From JBKQVT01 sp963804825 (GTDB lineage Bacteria; Planctomycetota; Planctomycetia; Pirellulales; Thermoguttaceae): a DNA stretch of 64,000 nt. Below are positions 56,256-64,000 of the stretch, one piece after another. A program made the position numbers and the translations under genes. Where the stretch lies: assembly GCA_963804825.1 (NCBI GenBank), contig CAWDRV010000003.1, positions 310,001 through 374,000 of the forward strand, in the 5' to 3' direction. Numbering within the stretch: position 1 is the first letter of the stretch; each line of letters begins with the position of its first letter. A model generated the notes under the pieces. That model had not been told where the DNA came from. It did not search any database and saw only the letters and a list, made by a program, of their open reading frames with translations.

Positions 56256-57995
56256 ATGACGCCCGAGTCGCCCGAACTCAGCCCGCTGGAACGCATGAAG
56301 TCGCAGAGCGACTGCCTGCGCGGGCGGATCGCCGCCGAATTGGCCAACGACAGCGACCACTTCAGCGACGACAGCGCCCAGTTGCTCAGGTTCCACGGCG
56401 TCTATCAGCAGGACGACCGCGACCGGCGCCAATATCTGGGCCAGCCGGGCGGACGAGCGGAAACCAGGGTCTACAGCTTCATGGTCCGGACGGTCTTTCC
56501 CGGCGGACGGCTCCGCAGCGACCAGTTGCTGGCCGAGTTGGACCTTTGCGACGAGGTGGGCAACGGCACGCTGCGGATCACCAGCCGGCAGGACCTGCAA
56601 ATCTACGGCGTGGCGAAACGCGACCTGGTCCGGACGCTCCGCCGACTGAACGAGGCGGGGCTGACCACGCTGGGCGCCGGCGGCGACGCAGTGCGCAACG
56701 TCGCGTGCTGCCCGGCGCCGTATTGCCGCGACCCGGTCCACGGCCAGATCCGGGGAATGGCCGGCTACCTGGCCGCGGAGCTGTCTGTCCGCTCGCCCGC
56801 GTATCGGGAAATCTGGCTTGGCGGCGCCCGGGCCGCCCCGCCATCGGCGACAACAACGGCGGCGACGGCGACAACGACCGGCGACGATGTTGATCCGCTC
56901 TACGGCAAGGGCTATCTGCCGCGGAAGTTCAAGGTGGCCATCGGTCTGCCGGGCGACAATTGCGTCGATCTGTACGCCCAGGACGTGGGGCTGATGGCGC
57001 TGTGCGAGAGTTTTCAAGTGGCCGGCTACAACGTGCTGGTGGGCGGGGGCATGGGCCGCACGCCGTCGATGGAAAAGACGTTTCCCGCTTTGGCCCAACG
57101 CATGGCCTCGAGCCGGCCCGAGCAGGTGCTCGACGTGGTGCGGGCGATTCTCTTGGTCTTCCGCGACTGCGGCGATCGGTCCGATCGCCGCCGGGCGCGA
57201 TTGAAGTACCTCGTGGCCGATCGGGGACTGGAGGAGTTCAAGGCCCGGGTCGAGGCCCGGTTGGGATATGCCCTGGACCCGCCCCAGGCCGAGGACGTTT
57301 GGGACATCGACGACCACGTGGGCTGGCACGAGCAGGGCGACGGCCGGTGGTTCTACGGTCTGCACATCGCCGGGGGGCGGATTGCCGACTGCGGCGAGTC
57401 GCGGCTGAAATCGGCGCTGCGGGAAATCTGCCGCAAGCACCAGCCGCCGATCGGCCTGACGCCCGGCCAAGGCATTCTCTTTTGCGACGTGCCGCTGGAG
57501 GACCGGGCCGGCATCGAGGACCTGTTGCGCCGGCACGGCGTCAAGCTCGACGACGAGCTTTCGAACGTTCGCCGCTGGGCGCGGTCCTGCGTGGCCTTGC
57601 CCACCTGTTCCCGGGCCGTCACTGAGAGCGAGCGGGTGTTGCCCGGCGTGCTCGATGCGTTGGAGGTCGCCCTGGCCGATCTGGGGCTGGCCGGCCAGCG
57701 GTTCACCGTCCACATGACCGGCTGCGCCAACGGCTGCTCGCGTCCGTACAACGCGGACGTCGGGCTGGTCGGCCGGGCCGCGGGCCGCTACGCCGTTTAC
57801 CTCGGCGGCCGCCGCTTGGCCGACCGGCTGGGATTCCTCTACCAGGAAGGCGTCCCGCTGGAACGGATCGTTCCCACGCTCGTGCCGCTGTTGACCCTAT
57901 TCCAGCGGCATCGCCGCGAAGACGAGAGTTTCGGCGATTTCTGTCATCGCGTCGGGCGCGATGCGCTGGCCACCGGCAGCGTCGAAGGGGATTGA
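56256..57995 (+). CDS. Assimilatory sulfite reductase hemoprotein
   Basis: 579 intact residues. Two ferredoxin-like half-domains (EVGNGTLRITSRQDLQIYGV and GQGILFCDVPLEDR) and the siroheme/[4Fe-4S] ligands CVALPTCSRAV (~445) and TGCANGCSRPYNAD (~488). It reduces sulfite to sulfide; ferredoxin or a separate flavoprotein could donate electrons. A threonine/alanine stretch (ATTTAATATTTGDD) forms an unusual low-complexity insertion near residue 205. Nitrite reductase is the close alternative, but the convergent ATP sulfurylase favours sulfur assimilation. Confidence 0.88.
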   Translation: MTPESPELSPLERMKSQSDCLRGRIAAELANDSDHFSDDSAQLLRFHGVYQQDDRDRRQYLGQPGGRAETRVYSFMVRTVFPGGRLRSDQLLAELDLCDEVGNGTLRITSRQDLQIYGVAKRDLVRTLRRLNEAGLTTLGAGGDAVRNVACCPAPYCRDPVHGQIRGMAGYLAAELSVRSPAYREIWLGGARAAPPSATTTAATATTTGDDVDPLYGKGYLPRKFKVAIGLPGDNCVDLYAQDVGLMALCESFQVAGYNVLVGGGMGRTPSMEKTFPALAQRMASSRPEQVLDVVRAILLVFRDCGDRSDRRRARLKYLVADRGLEEFKARVEARLGYALDPPQAEDVWDIDDHVGWHEQGDGRWFYGLHIAGGRIADCGESRLKSALREICRKHQPPIGLTPGQGILFCDVPLEDRAGIEDLLRRHGVKLDDELSNVRRWARSCVALPTCSRAVTESERVLPGVLDALEVALADLGLAGQRFTVHMTGCANGCSRPYNADVGLVGRAAGRYAVYLGGRRLADRLGFLYQEGVPLERIVPTLVPLLTLFQRHRREDESFGDFCHRVGRDALATGSVEGD

Positions 57996-58002
57996 GGCTT
58001 CC

Positions 58003-59271
58003 TCACGCCGCGTACTTCCGTCCCATGGCCGCGTGCAAGATCGCGGCCGTGCTCTCGCGCATGATCCGCGGATCGACCGGCCGGCCTTCGACCAGCGCCT
58101 TGCGAATCTCCTTGCCGGAGATGAACAGCGGCTTTTCGTCCGGGTGGTTTTCCATCAGGTTGACCCGGCCCAGGGATTCGTAGTACGCGGCGAATCCGAC
58201 CCGCAACGGCTCGATGCGCAAATCGCCGGCCAGGTGGTCGAAGATTTCCTGGGCGTCGAAATCGCCCCAGATGGGCTTGCCGTCGTGGTAGGGGGCATCG
58301 GCATGTTTGCGGCCGATGATGATGTCGGTAAATCCGAAGTTCTGGCGATAGATGGCGTGCATGACCGCTTCCTTCGGCCCGCCGTAGAACATCTTGATGT
58401 CCAGGCCCAAGAGGAGGACGCGGTCGGGCACGGACTGGCCGCGGGCCCGCCAGAGCGCGGCGTCGCTGTCGCCGGAACCGAGGCTGCGATTGTCGATCAG
58501 GGCTTCGTAGGTGCGCATGCGGACGTCGGCGTCGACGTCGTCGCCCTTGGTCTCGCCGATGAGCGGGTTCAGGCAGGCCCCGGCGTCGTGCCCGGCCCGC
58601 AACAGCGTCTCCAGCCCGTAGACCAGGGCGTATTCGTGGGCGCGGTGCAAGGGGTTCCGCGTCTGGAAGGCGACCACGCGCTGCCAGCCTTGGGCGGCCA
58701 GCAGCGTGCGGACCTCGCGCGGCGTCAACACGTACTTGCCGAACCGCGGATGCTTCGGCTGCGGCAGCACGCGGACCGAACCGCCCACCAGGTGCGTCTT
58801 CCCCGCGTCGCCCACCAAGACCATGTCGGCGCCGGGATGGTCGGTCCGCTCGGTCAGGTAGACGGCCCGCAGGTAACGCGGCTTGTCCCAGGGATAGATG
58901 TCGCTGATTTCCAGCGTGGCCACGATGCGGCCCGCGGTATCGACCAGCGCCGCCTCTTGTCCGATTTTCAGGCGTCCGGCCAGCTCGGCCGCGATCGGCA
59001 AGGCGATCGGAATGGTCCAGGCATAGGGCTTGCCGTGGTATTGCAGGACCGATTCGTCCAGGACGCGGTTGTACGTGGCCGAGTCCATGGGTCCGTCCAG
59101 CGGGCTGAGGCCGCCGTCGCCCAGTCGATAGACGGTCGAAAGATCGGCGTCGGAGACGGGAATTTTGGCCAGCGTCTTCGCCCGGGCGAGGAAGTCGTTG
59201 ATCTCGTCGTCGGGCACGGTGCGGCAGACCGGTTCCGTCAGGCCGCCATGGGGAGGCACGGGCACGTACAT
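58003..59271 (-). CDS. sat: Sulfate adenylyltransferase (ATP sulfurylase)
   Basis: 422 residues. ATP/sulfate motif AFQTRNPLHRAHEYA at ~202 and the second signature IIIGRKHADAPYHDG at ~320; the N-terminal PUA-like domain (LDGPMDSATYNRVL) is complete. It makes APS from ATP and sulfate. Stop-to-stop distance to the sulfite reductase gene is seven bases, so the two enzymes of the pathway are convergent, not co-transcribed. A 95-bp dispersed repeat lies 45 bases upstream of its start. Confidence 0.95.
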   Translation of the reverse strand: MYVPVPPHGGLTEPVCRTVPDDEINDFLARAKTLAKIPVSDADLSTVYRLGDGGLSPLDGPMDSATYNRVLDESVLQYHGKPYAWTIPIALPIAAELAGRLKIGQEAALVDTAGRIVATLEISDIYPWDKPRYLRAVYLTERTDHPGADMVLVGDAGKTHLVGGSVRVLPQPKHPRFGKYVLTPREVRTLLAAQGWQRVVAFQTRNPLHRAHEYALVYGLETLLRAGHDAGACLNPLIGETKGDDVDADVRMRTYEALIDNRSLGSGDSDAALWRARGQSVPDRVLLLGLDIKMFYGGPKEAVMHAIYRQNFGFTDIIIGRKHADAPYHDGKPIWGDFDAQEIFDHLAGDLRIEPLRVGFAAYYESLGRVNLMENHPDEKPLFISGKEIRKALVEGRPVDPRIMRESTAAILHAAMGRKYAA

Positions 59272-59316
59272 CGGCGAATCCTTCCAGTCGCTGTGGACCT
59301 ATCGCGGGCTGGTACG

Positions 59317-59411
59317 TCTTCCAACAAGTTCTTGCCGGAAGCCTCGTTATTCGCTTGCGGTTTCGCAAGCGACGCTGACCGGCAGAAACTATCTTGTAAG
59401 TCGCACCAGGG
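59317..59411. repeat. Dispersed ~95-bp repeat, copy 2
   Basis: Copy of the repeat at 36262-36355, from TCTTCCAACAAGTTCTTGCC to AGTCGCACCAGGGG. Differences cluster near the right stem arm (GGCAGAAACT instead of GGCAAGAACT). It lies in the leader or promoter region of the sat gene. Confidence 0.9.
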
Positions 59412-59868
59412 GTAAAGTGCGATAGTATAAAGGCGTCATGGGCGGATGGCAATGACGAACGAACGGCGTGACTGAGGGCTCCGAAGGGACATGATGGAGC
59501 ATCTGCGCCGACTCGATGGAGGGGGTGGCTTTTGAGCCGGTTGCTCGGTTAGGATAGGCTGCTGCCCGAGGACGCAGGTTCGTGGGCGGCTCTACGGGGC
59601 AGGTTAAGGGCTGGATGGAACCAATACCGGTTGAGCCGGCGTTGACCGCCCCCCTGGACAAGTGGTATAGTGCGTAAGTAAGCTAGATAAGATGAACGCG
59701 AAGTGACGCATAGGCGTATGAGCTATTGTTGAGGAGGGGCCTCGTTTCTCGTCGATGCTTCTCCTGAGGTGTTCTCCGACAGGCCGTCAGGGAGATTACC
59801 TAGGTGGATGGGTGTTATTCGGGTCGACCAAGATTCTAAGGCGGTCAAGACGGCAGGGAAGGATTCCT
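59412..59868 (+). promoter_or_regulatory. Gene-free region with a sigma-70-type promoter
   Basis: No coding region recognised. TTGACC (59642-59647) and TATAGT (59666-59671) are 18 bases apart and read towards the three-gene operon, leaving a leader of about 190 bases. The rest of the region shows no clear structure. Confidence 0.5.
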
Positions 59869-60522
59869 GTGGCGTTCAAGTTCCAAAAAGCTAGCTGTGT
59901 GGTGGTGGGAACGTTCAATATCTACATTCTCCACCCGCAGTGGCTGGCGAAGCATGGTGTGATTGATATTGAGGGGGGCGCGGGTGTCTTCATGGAGGGG
60001 AACCTGTCACAGCCTGGATTCCGGTTCAGGTTGTCCAAAGATCGCGTCACCTGGAATACCTGGAATATTGCCCCTTCGCAAATCGCGGTTGAGACCGAAG
60101 ACCCGACGGCCGATTGCGGATGTATGATTGCGGCCGTGTTGGAGGCACTTCCCGAGACTCCACTCTTCGGGCTCGGAAACAACGTGGTGTATCGAGCCGA
60201 TCTTGCTGAGCGGGAATCGCTGCTTGGGCCAATTCGCGACTTTCCTCAAGTACAGAGCCCAAACCCGGGCGACAAGGTTGTCCAGCGGACGTTTCACGTT
60301 GGCATTAAACATGACGAACACCGGTCCACAAACCTCCAAATCTATTTCAAGGAGGAGGATATTGAGCTTCTCTGTAACGCCCATACCGAGTTGCGGGATC
60401 GCGACACCCGGGACGTCGCCATTCCGGCTGCCAAAAGGTTTCTCGAAGATCGATCGGTTGTAAAGACCCTTGCACAGCACTTTTTCGGGACTGGAATTGA
60501 GCATGGCCCCAACAACACTTGA
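59869..60522 (+). CDS. Unknown protein, first gene of three-gene operon
   Basis: 217 residues from GTG (VAFKFQKASCVVVGTFNIYI), preceded by AAGGA eight bases upstream. The reading frame is open further upstream, but this start has the best ribosome site. It contains VRSQ-type beta segments (FRFRLSKDRVTWNTWNIAPS, NNVVYRADLAERES) and KVVQRTFHVGIKHDEHRST. No signal peptide. Base composition is visibly less GC-rich than the neighbours. No family recognised. Next gene overlaps it by 20 bases. Confidence 0.65.
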   Translation: MAFKFQKASCVVVGTFNIYILHPQWLAKHGVIDIEGGAGVFMEGNLSQPGFRFRLSKDRVTWNTWNIAPSQIAVETEDPTADCGCMIAAVLEALPETPLFGLGNNVVYRADLAERESLLGPIRDFPQVQSPNPGDKVVQRTFHVGIKHDEHRSTNLQIYFKEEDIELLCNAHTELRDRDTRDVAIPAAKRFLEDRSVVKTLAQHFFGTGIEHGPNNT

Positions 60523-60970
60523 GCCTGATGTCCGTAGGAAGAAGAGCACGATGCCGGTGAGCACCGAAGATGCTTCCTGGGGGTATGCGGGTTATTACGT
60601 CCATGATTTTAGCTCGATCGTTGACGAGAAACTGGACCGACTTGCTTTGTTGCATGAGAACTGGGATTGCGAGGGCGCGAAGAGGATTGATCCCGCGATA
60701 ATTCAGGCCGCCCGTCAGTTCATTTCGCGCCTGCCGGAGGACATTGGCAGCCTCCCCGCGGTTGTTCCCATTGCGCGCGGCACTCTCCAGTTTGAGTGGA
60801 GCAAGGGCACACGATCCCTGGAACTGGAAATCGAGAGCCCTTCTGTGATTCGTTATCTCCAATGGGATTCGGCCCAGGGGCTTGAGGAAGAAGAATCTTT
60901 CGATATCAAGAACACCAACCTAGCAGCAGCACTGATCCAGTGGTTCATGAAAGGCGCGGAGGATGTCTGA
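60503..60970 (+). CDS. Unknown protein, second gene of three-gene operon
   Basis: 155 residues from MAPTTLEPDVRRKKSTM. The chain has a conserved-looking core: LHENWDCEGAKRIDPAIIQA, FISRLPEDIGSLPAVVPIAR and LQFEWSKGTRSLELEIESPS, which recalls a widespread small family seen beside variable genes; its function is unknown to me. Overlaps both neighbours, so the three are co-translated. Confidence 0.65.
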   Translation: MAPTTLEPDVRRKKSTMPVSTEDASWGYAGYYVHDFSSIVDEKLDRLALLHENWDCEGAKRIDPAIIQAARQFISRLPEDIGSLPAVVPIARGTLQFEWSKGTRSLELEIESPSVIRYLQWDSAQGLEEEESFDIKNTNLAAALIQWFMKGAEDV

Positions 60971-61370
60971 TGTTGAGTCGCGCGGTCCCGAAGTAGACCC
61001 CGCCGAGGACTTATACCGCGCCGTCACGGTGCCGGATTGGTGGAACCCAAGCGGCAATCCGCCCCTCCGCTCTGCGGCTTTCAGTTGGCCCAAGTTCTCA
61101 GTCAACATTGCGTCCTTGATGACTCCCGACGAGGCGATTCGGCATCTTCGCGAAGTCCTGAAGTGCCCGAACGGGGGAATTGTCACGTTCAACTGCGGCG
61201 ATGCGAAGGCGTTGGGCTTCGACCCGCGAAGGGAGATCGACCCGCAATATCCCAAAAACCTGGCTCACGCGAACGTCTACTCGGATGGTAGCCGCTCCAA
61301 GCGAAAGACACGCGCAAAACAGCTTGCGGTGCGCTGCTGTCACCAAATCTTGCTTGAGCCTTCGTTCTGA
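60963..61370 (+). CDS. Unknown protein, third gene of three-gene operon
   Basis: 135 residues: MSDVESRGPEVDPAEDLYRA, VTVPDWWNPSGNPPLRSAAF, SWPKFSVNIASL and HANVYSDGSRSKRKTRAKQL. The layout (PxxW, SxAFxxxxxSVN, AHANVYS) resembles a recurrent family of uncharacterised proteins. It starts before the stop of its partner. Convergent with the Rrf2 gene. Confidence 0.65.
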   Translation: MSDVESRGPEVDPAEDLYRAVTVPDWWNPSGNPPLRSAAFSWPKFSVNIASLMTPDEAIRHLREVLKCPNGGIVTFNCGDAKALGFDPRREIDPQYPKNLAHANVYSDGSRSKRKTRAKQLAVRCCHQILLEPSF

Positions 61371-61408
61371 ACATTTGGCCCGAGAAACGCTTTGGGGCAG
61401 GTGCTATC

Positions 61409-61843
61409 TCAGATGTGATACATCCGCTCGTCCTGCTCCTTGGCGCGCTCCAGGAGGTCGGCCAGCGTCATGCCGTTGAGCATCTTGTGCTGCACGTCGC
61501 TGACCTCCTTCCACGCTGCCAAAAGGACCTTCACGGCGGGCGAATCGGGCGAGGCGCTGCTGGTCGGGTGCGCGTCGTCGTTGTTGCCCTCGATCACCTC
61601 CATCACCTGGCCCAGCGAGACCTCGTGCGGCGGCTGGATGAGGTGATATCCGCCCGCCGCCCCGCGAACGCTGGCCACCAGCCCGGCCCCCTTCAACTGC
61701 AACAGGATTTGCACCAGAAACCGGGGCGGAATGTCGTGCCGCTCGGCAATCTTCCGAATGCGGACCGGCTCGCTCGATCCGTACTGGGCGGCCAACTCCA
61801 GCATGGCAATACAGGCATACTCGGTCTTGGCGGAGACTTTCAT
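61409..61843 (-). CDS. Rrf2-family transcriptional regulator
   Basis: 144 residues from MKVSAKTEYACIAMLELAAQ. The winged helix is at residues ~10-75 (IRKIAERHDIPPRFLVQILL, LVASVRGAAGGYHL). IscR-type cysteines for an iron-sulfur cluster are absent (only Cys11 is seen), so it does not appear to bind a cluster through the usual ligands. CymR-like control of sulfur metabolism is possible given sat and sulfite reductase 3-5 kb away, but this is only inference. Confidence 0.9.
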   Translation of the reverse strand: MKVSAKTEYACIAMLELAAQYGSSEPVRIRKIAERHDIPPRFLVQILLQLKGAGLVASVRGAAGGYHLIQPPHEVSLGQVMEVIEGNNDDAHPTSSASPDSPAVKVLLAAWKEVSDVQHKMLNGMTLADLLERAKEQDERMYHI

Positions 61844-62000
61844 GCACCACCCCAATCCTACTACCCGTGACGATGCTCCCGCGACACAATACCCCAGCAA
61901 TTCTACTAATGTTCGTTAACTCAGTCAATTATCATTTCCCGCCCGGTTGCCGATCGACGGCCACTTGACCCTTCGGCTTTCAACGGGCACGATGGGGGAG

Positions 62001-62090
62001 AAAGGGGACAGTCCCCATTTGTGCGACGACCAACGCTGCGCTCGGTGCCCGCCTTCGGGCCGTTCCGGCAAATGGGGACTGTTCCCTTTT
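62001..62090. repeat. Long inverted repeat with GGGGACAGTCCCC ends
   Basis: AAAGGGGACAGTCCCCATTT at 62002 faces AAATGGGGACTGTTCCCTTT ending at 62089; the ~47-base middle is unrelated. It shares the GGGGACAGTCCC end motif with the palindromes at 20631 and 27814. It lies 43 bases upstream of the rhamnulokinase start. Confidence 0.85.
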
Positions 62091-62132
62091 CCCGGAACCG
62101 CAACCTCATTTAGTTGAAAGGAACGGCGAACG

Positions 62133-63623
62133 ATGGCGGAAAAGGCCTATCTGGCGATCGACATGGGGGCCTCCAGCGGACGGCACCTGATCGGACGCTT
62201 CGACGGCGAAAAACTCCGGCTGGAGGAAGTGTACCGCTTCGAGAACGGGCCCGTCGAAATCGCGGGACGAATGCACTGGGACCTGTTGGGGCTATGGTCC
62301 CATGTCTGCCGGGGCCTGCGGGCCGCGGCCGCCGTGGGACCGCCGGCAAGCATCGCCAGCGTGGGCGTCGATACCTGGGGGGTCGATTTCGGCCTGCTGG
62401 GCAACGGCGACGAACTGCTGGGCAACCCCTATCACTACCGCGACAGCCGCACCAACGGCATGATGGAAAAGGCGTTCGCCCTGGTCAGCCGGGAAGAGAT
62501 CTTCCGCCACACCGGCTTGCAGTTCATGCAAATCAACACGCTCTACCAGCTTCTGGCCATGAAGCTTTCCGGCTCGCCGCTGTTGGGCATCGCCAAGACG
62601 TTTCTGATGATGCCCGACCTGTTCCATTGGCTGTTGACCGGCGTGAAGTGCAACGAGATGAGCGACGCCAGCACCAGCCAGTTCTACGATCCGGTCCGCG
62701 GCGGTTGGGCCACCGAGCTGTTGGACCGTTTCGGCCTGCCGACCGACATCCTCGGCCGCATCGAGCAGCCGGGAACCAACCTCGGCCGACTGCGCGGGAG
62801 CGTCACGGCCGAGACGGGCCTGTCGGCCGACGTGGTCTTGCCCGGCGCGCACGACACGGCCAGCGCCGTCATGGCCGTCCCGGCGCGGAGCAAGCCGGGA
62901 CAAAGGCCCGATTGGTGTTACATCAGCTTGGGCACGTGGGCGTTGATGGGCGTGGAACTGCCCGCCCCGCTGGTCAACGACCAGGTGCTGCAACTGAACT
63001 TCACCAACGAGGGCGGCGTCGGCCACACCACCCGGCTGCTGAAGAACATCTCCGGATTGTGGCTGGTCCAGGAGTGCCGCCGCGTTTGGAACCAGGACGG
63101 ACGGAAATGGGATTGGGAAGACCTGAACCGGCTCTCGGCGTCGGCCCGGCCGCTGGTCTCGTTCATCAATCCGGACGCGGCCGAGTTCCTGGCCCCGGAC
63201 AACATGCCCGAGGCCATCCGCCGCTTCTGCCGGCGGACGGGCCAGGCGGTGCCCGGCGACGAGGGCGCGGTGCTCCGCTGCGGCCTGGAGAGCATCGCCA
63301 TGAAGTTCCGCCACGTGCTGGGGATGTGCGAATCACTGATCGGCGGGCGGATCGAGACCATCCACATCGTGGGCGGGGGCACCCGCAACCGCCAACTCTG
63401 CCAGGCCGCGGCCGACGCTTGCGGACGGCGCGTCGTGGCCGGGCCGGTCGAGGCCACGGCCATCGGCAATCTCATGGTGCAGGCGATCTCCGCCGGCGAC
63501 GTGGGCTCGATCGCCGCGGCCCGCGAGGTCATCCGCCGCAGTTTCGACGTGGAAGAGTACGAGCCGCGGAACACGAAGGTATGGGACGACGCCTATCCGC
63601 GGTTCTTGAACCTGCTGGGATAA
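62133..63623 (+). CDS. rhaB: Rhamnulokinase
   Basis: 496 intact residues of the FGGY kinase family. ATP motifs AIDMGASSGRHLIG, VGVDTWGVDFGLLG, SLGTWALMGVEL and HIVGGGTRNRQLCQAAADA. The MDRFGL-type RhaB features and the length agree with L-rhamnulose kinases. It phosphorylates L-rhamnulose in rhamnose breakdown; no rhaA or rhaD gene is in the window. Preceded by GAAAGGAACGGCGAACG. Confidence 0.92.
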   Translation: MAEKAYLAIDMGASSGRHLIGRFDGEKLRLEEVYRFENGPVEIAGRMHWDLLGLWSHVCRGLRAAAAVGPPASIASVGVDTWGVDFGLLGNGDELLGNPYHYRDSRTNGMMEKAFALVSREEIFRHTGLQFMQINTLYQLLAMKLSGSPLLGIAKTFLMMPDLFHWLLTGVKCNEMSDASTSQFYDPVRGGWATELLDRFGLPTDILGRIEQPGTNLGRLRGSVTAETGLSADVVLPGAHDTASAVMAVPARSKPGQRPDWCYISLGTWALMGVELPAPLVNDQVLQLNFTNEGGVGHTTRLLKNISGLWLVQECRRVWNQDGRKWDWEDLNRLSASARPLVSFINPDAAEFLAPDNMPEAIRRFCRRTGQAVPGDEGAVLRCGLESIAMKFRHVLGMCESLIGGRIETIHIVGGGTRNRQLCQAAADACGRRVVAGPVEATAIGNLMVQAISAGDVGSIAAAREVIRRSFDVEEYEPRNTKVWDDAYPRFLNLLG

Positions 63624-63690
63624 ACATAGAAAAGACGCCACCTTTTTCCAATATCAGTGATGTCCCCTTTTCAGGTCCGGGGCGATCGCG

Positions 63691-64000
63691 ATGAACGTGA
63701 AGAAGCTTTCAAAAACTGTGACCGGCATTTTTCTAGTCGGGCTCGTCGCCATTGCTTTGGCTTGGTACGCCCTCGATTTATTCGTGCATTGCGCGGTGGC
63801 AGGGCACGTGCAGGGGATGGCGGCGTCCAATATGGTTCACGTCTACAAGGATTTGTGCAAATATCGCGAAAGGAACCGGCGATGGCCGAAAAGCCTGCCG
63901 GACGCCGTGAAGGAAAAGGAGGCAAGTATAGGTGAGGGCGACATTGTGGACCGGGTTTCCGATCGGCCGCTGCTCTATTATCCCGATGCGAAGCCCGGTA
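63691..64000 (+). CDS. Membrane-anchored protein, 3' end cut by window edge
   Basis: Visible residues: MNVKKLSKTVTGIFLVGLVA with an N-terminal membrane helix, then YKDLCKYRERNRRWPKSLPD, and RPLLYYPDAKPG at the edge. The RNRRWPKSLPD...RPLLYYPD layout resembles pseudopilin-like periplasmic proteins of planctomycetes. The TGTCCCCTTTTCA motif upstream also precedes the gene at 12695. At least 103 residues; the frame is open to base 64000. Confidence 0.7.
   Translation, partial: MNVKKLSKTVTGIFLVGLVAIALAWYALDLFVHCAVAGHVQGMAASNMVHVYKDLCKYRERNRRWPKSLPDAVKEKEASIGEGDIVDRVSDRPLLYYPDAKPG

Overview
The window looks like chromosomal DNA from a planctomycete, probably Pirellulales-like. The base composition is GC-rich. 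It carries the small basic protein that is a signature of the PVC superphylum (7659-7967), a J-domain-like membrane protein beside a Hanks-type kinase (9864-12633), and the large mosaic secreted proteins typical of the phylum. This placement is inference from gene content; no marker-gene search was possible.

Layout. 1-17.4 kb is host DNA: an AraC regulator, a glycosidase-like FN3 lipoprotein, a GxxExxY protein, tRNA-His, a BNR/LmbE-like/CBM9-like mosaic protein, the PVC signature protein, a cold-shock protein, a kinase operon, a RAYT transposase with its own repeats, a SET-domain protein and three glycosyltransferases. 17.5-36.8 kb is a one-directional (minus-strand) phage-like module. Reading in the direction of transcription it runs: HTH/zinc-ribbon protein, trypsin-like protease, ParB-like protein, ABC-ATPase/GNAT fusion, TerS, TerL, portal, prohead protease, capsid decoration, major capsid, fibre-like and connector proteins, tail tube, two distal proteins. 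No integrase, tape measure, lysis or replication gene is visible. 36.9-47.5 kb holds MreB, coiled-coil membrane proteins, Lnt, an anthranilate/aminodeoxychorismate synthase subunit, a FliN-like protein, a five-gene fatty-acid cluster (fabZ-fabG-acp-dehydratase-fabF) and AroH. 47.6-64 kb holds metG, glnA with a sigma-54 promoter, a tail-specific protease, an MMPL transporter, convergent sulfite reductase and ATP sulfurylase genes, an unknown three-gene operon, an Rrf2 regulator and rhamnulokinase.

Two window-wide patterns matter. First, at least fifteen genes, including fabF, a dehydratase gene and mreB, are split by single-base frameshifts. Where the junction can be read it is often a homopolymer, so many breaks are probably sequence errors, and phage-module genes should not be called dead on this evidence. 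Second, degenerate seven-base tandem arrays (CTTAGNN/CTAAGNN, GGGATTR, AAGGATR, GGCGGAA) sit at the 3' ends of about a dozen genes, host and phage alike. They often form inverted pairs and often contain the stop codon. Together with a 95-bp dispersed repeat, GGGGACWGTCCC palindromes and RAYT-linked repeats, they make this a repeat-rich chromosome.

The best candidates for undescribed biology are the heptad-array elements, the compact phage-like packaging module with its ABC-GNAT and trypsin-like genes, and the three-gene operon at 59.9-61.4 kb.
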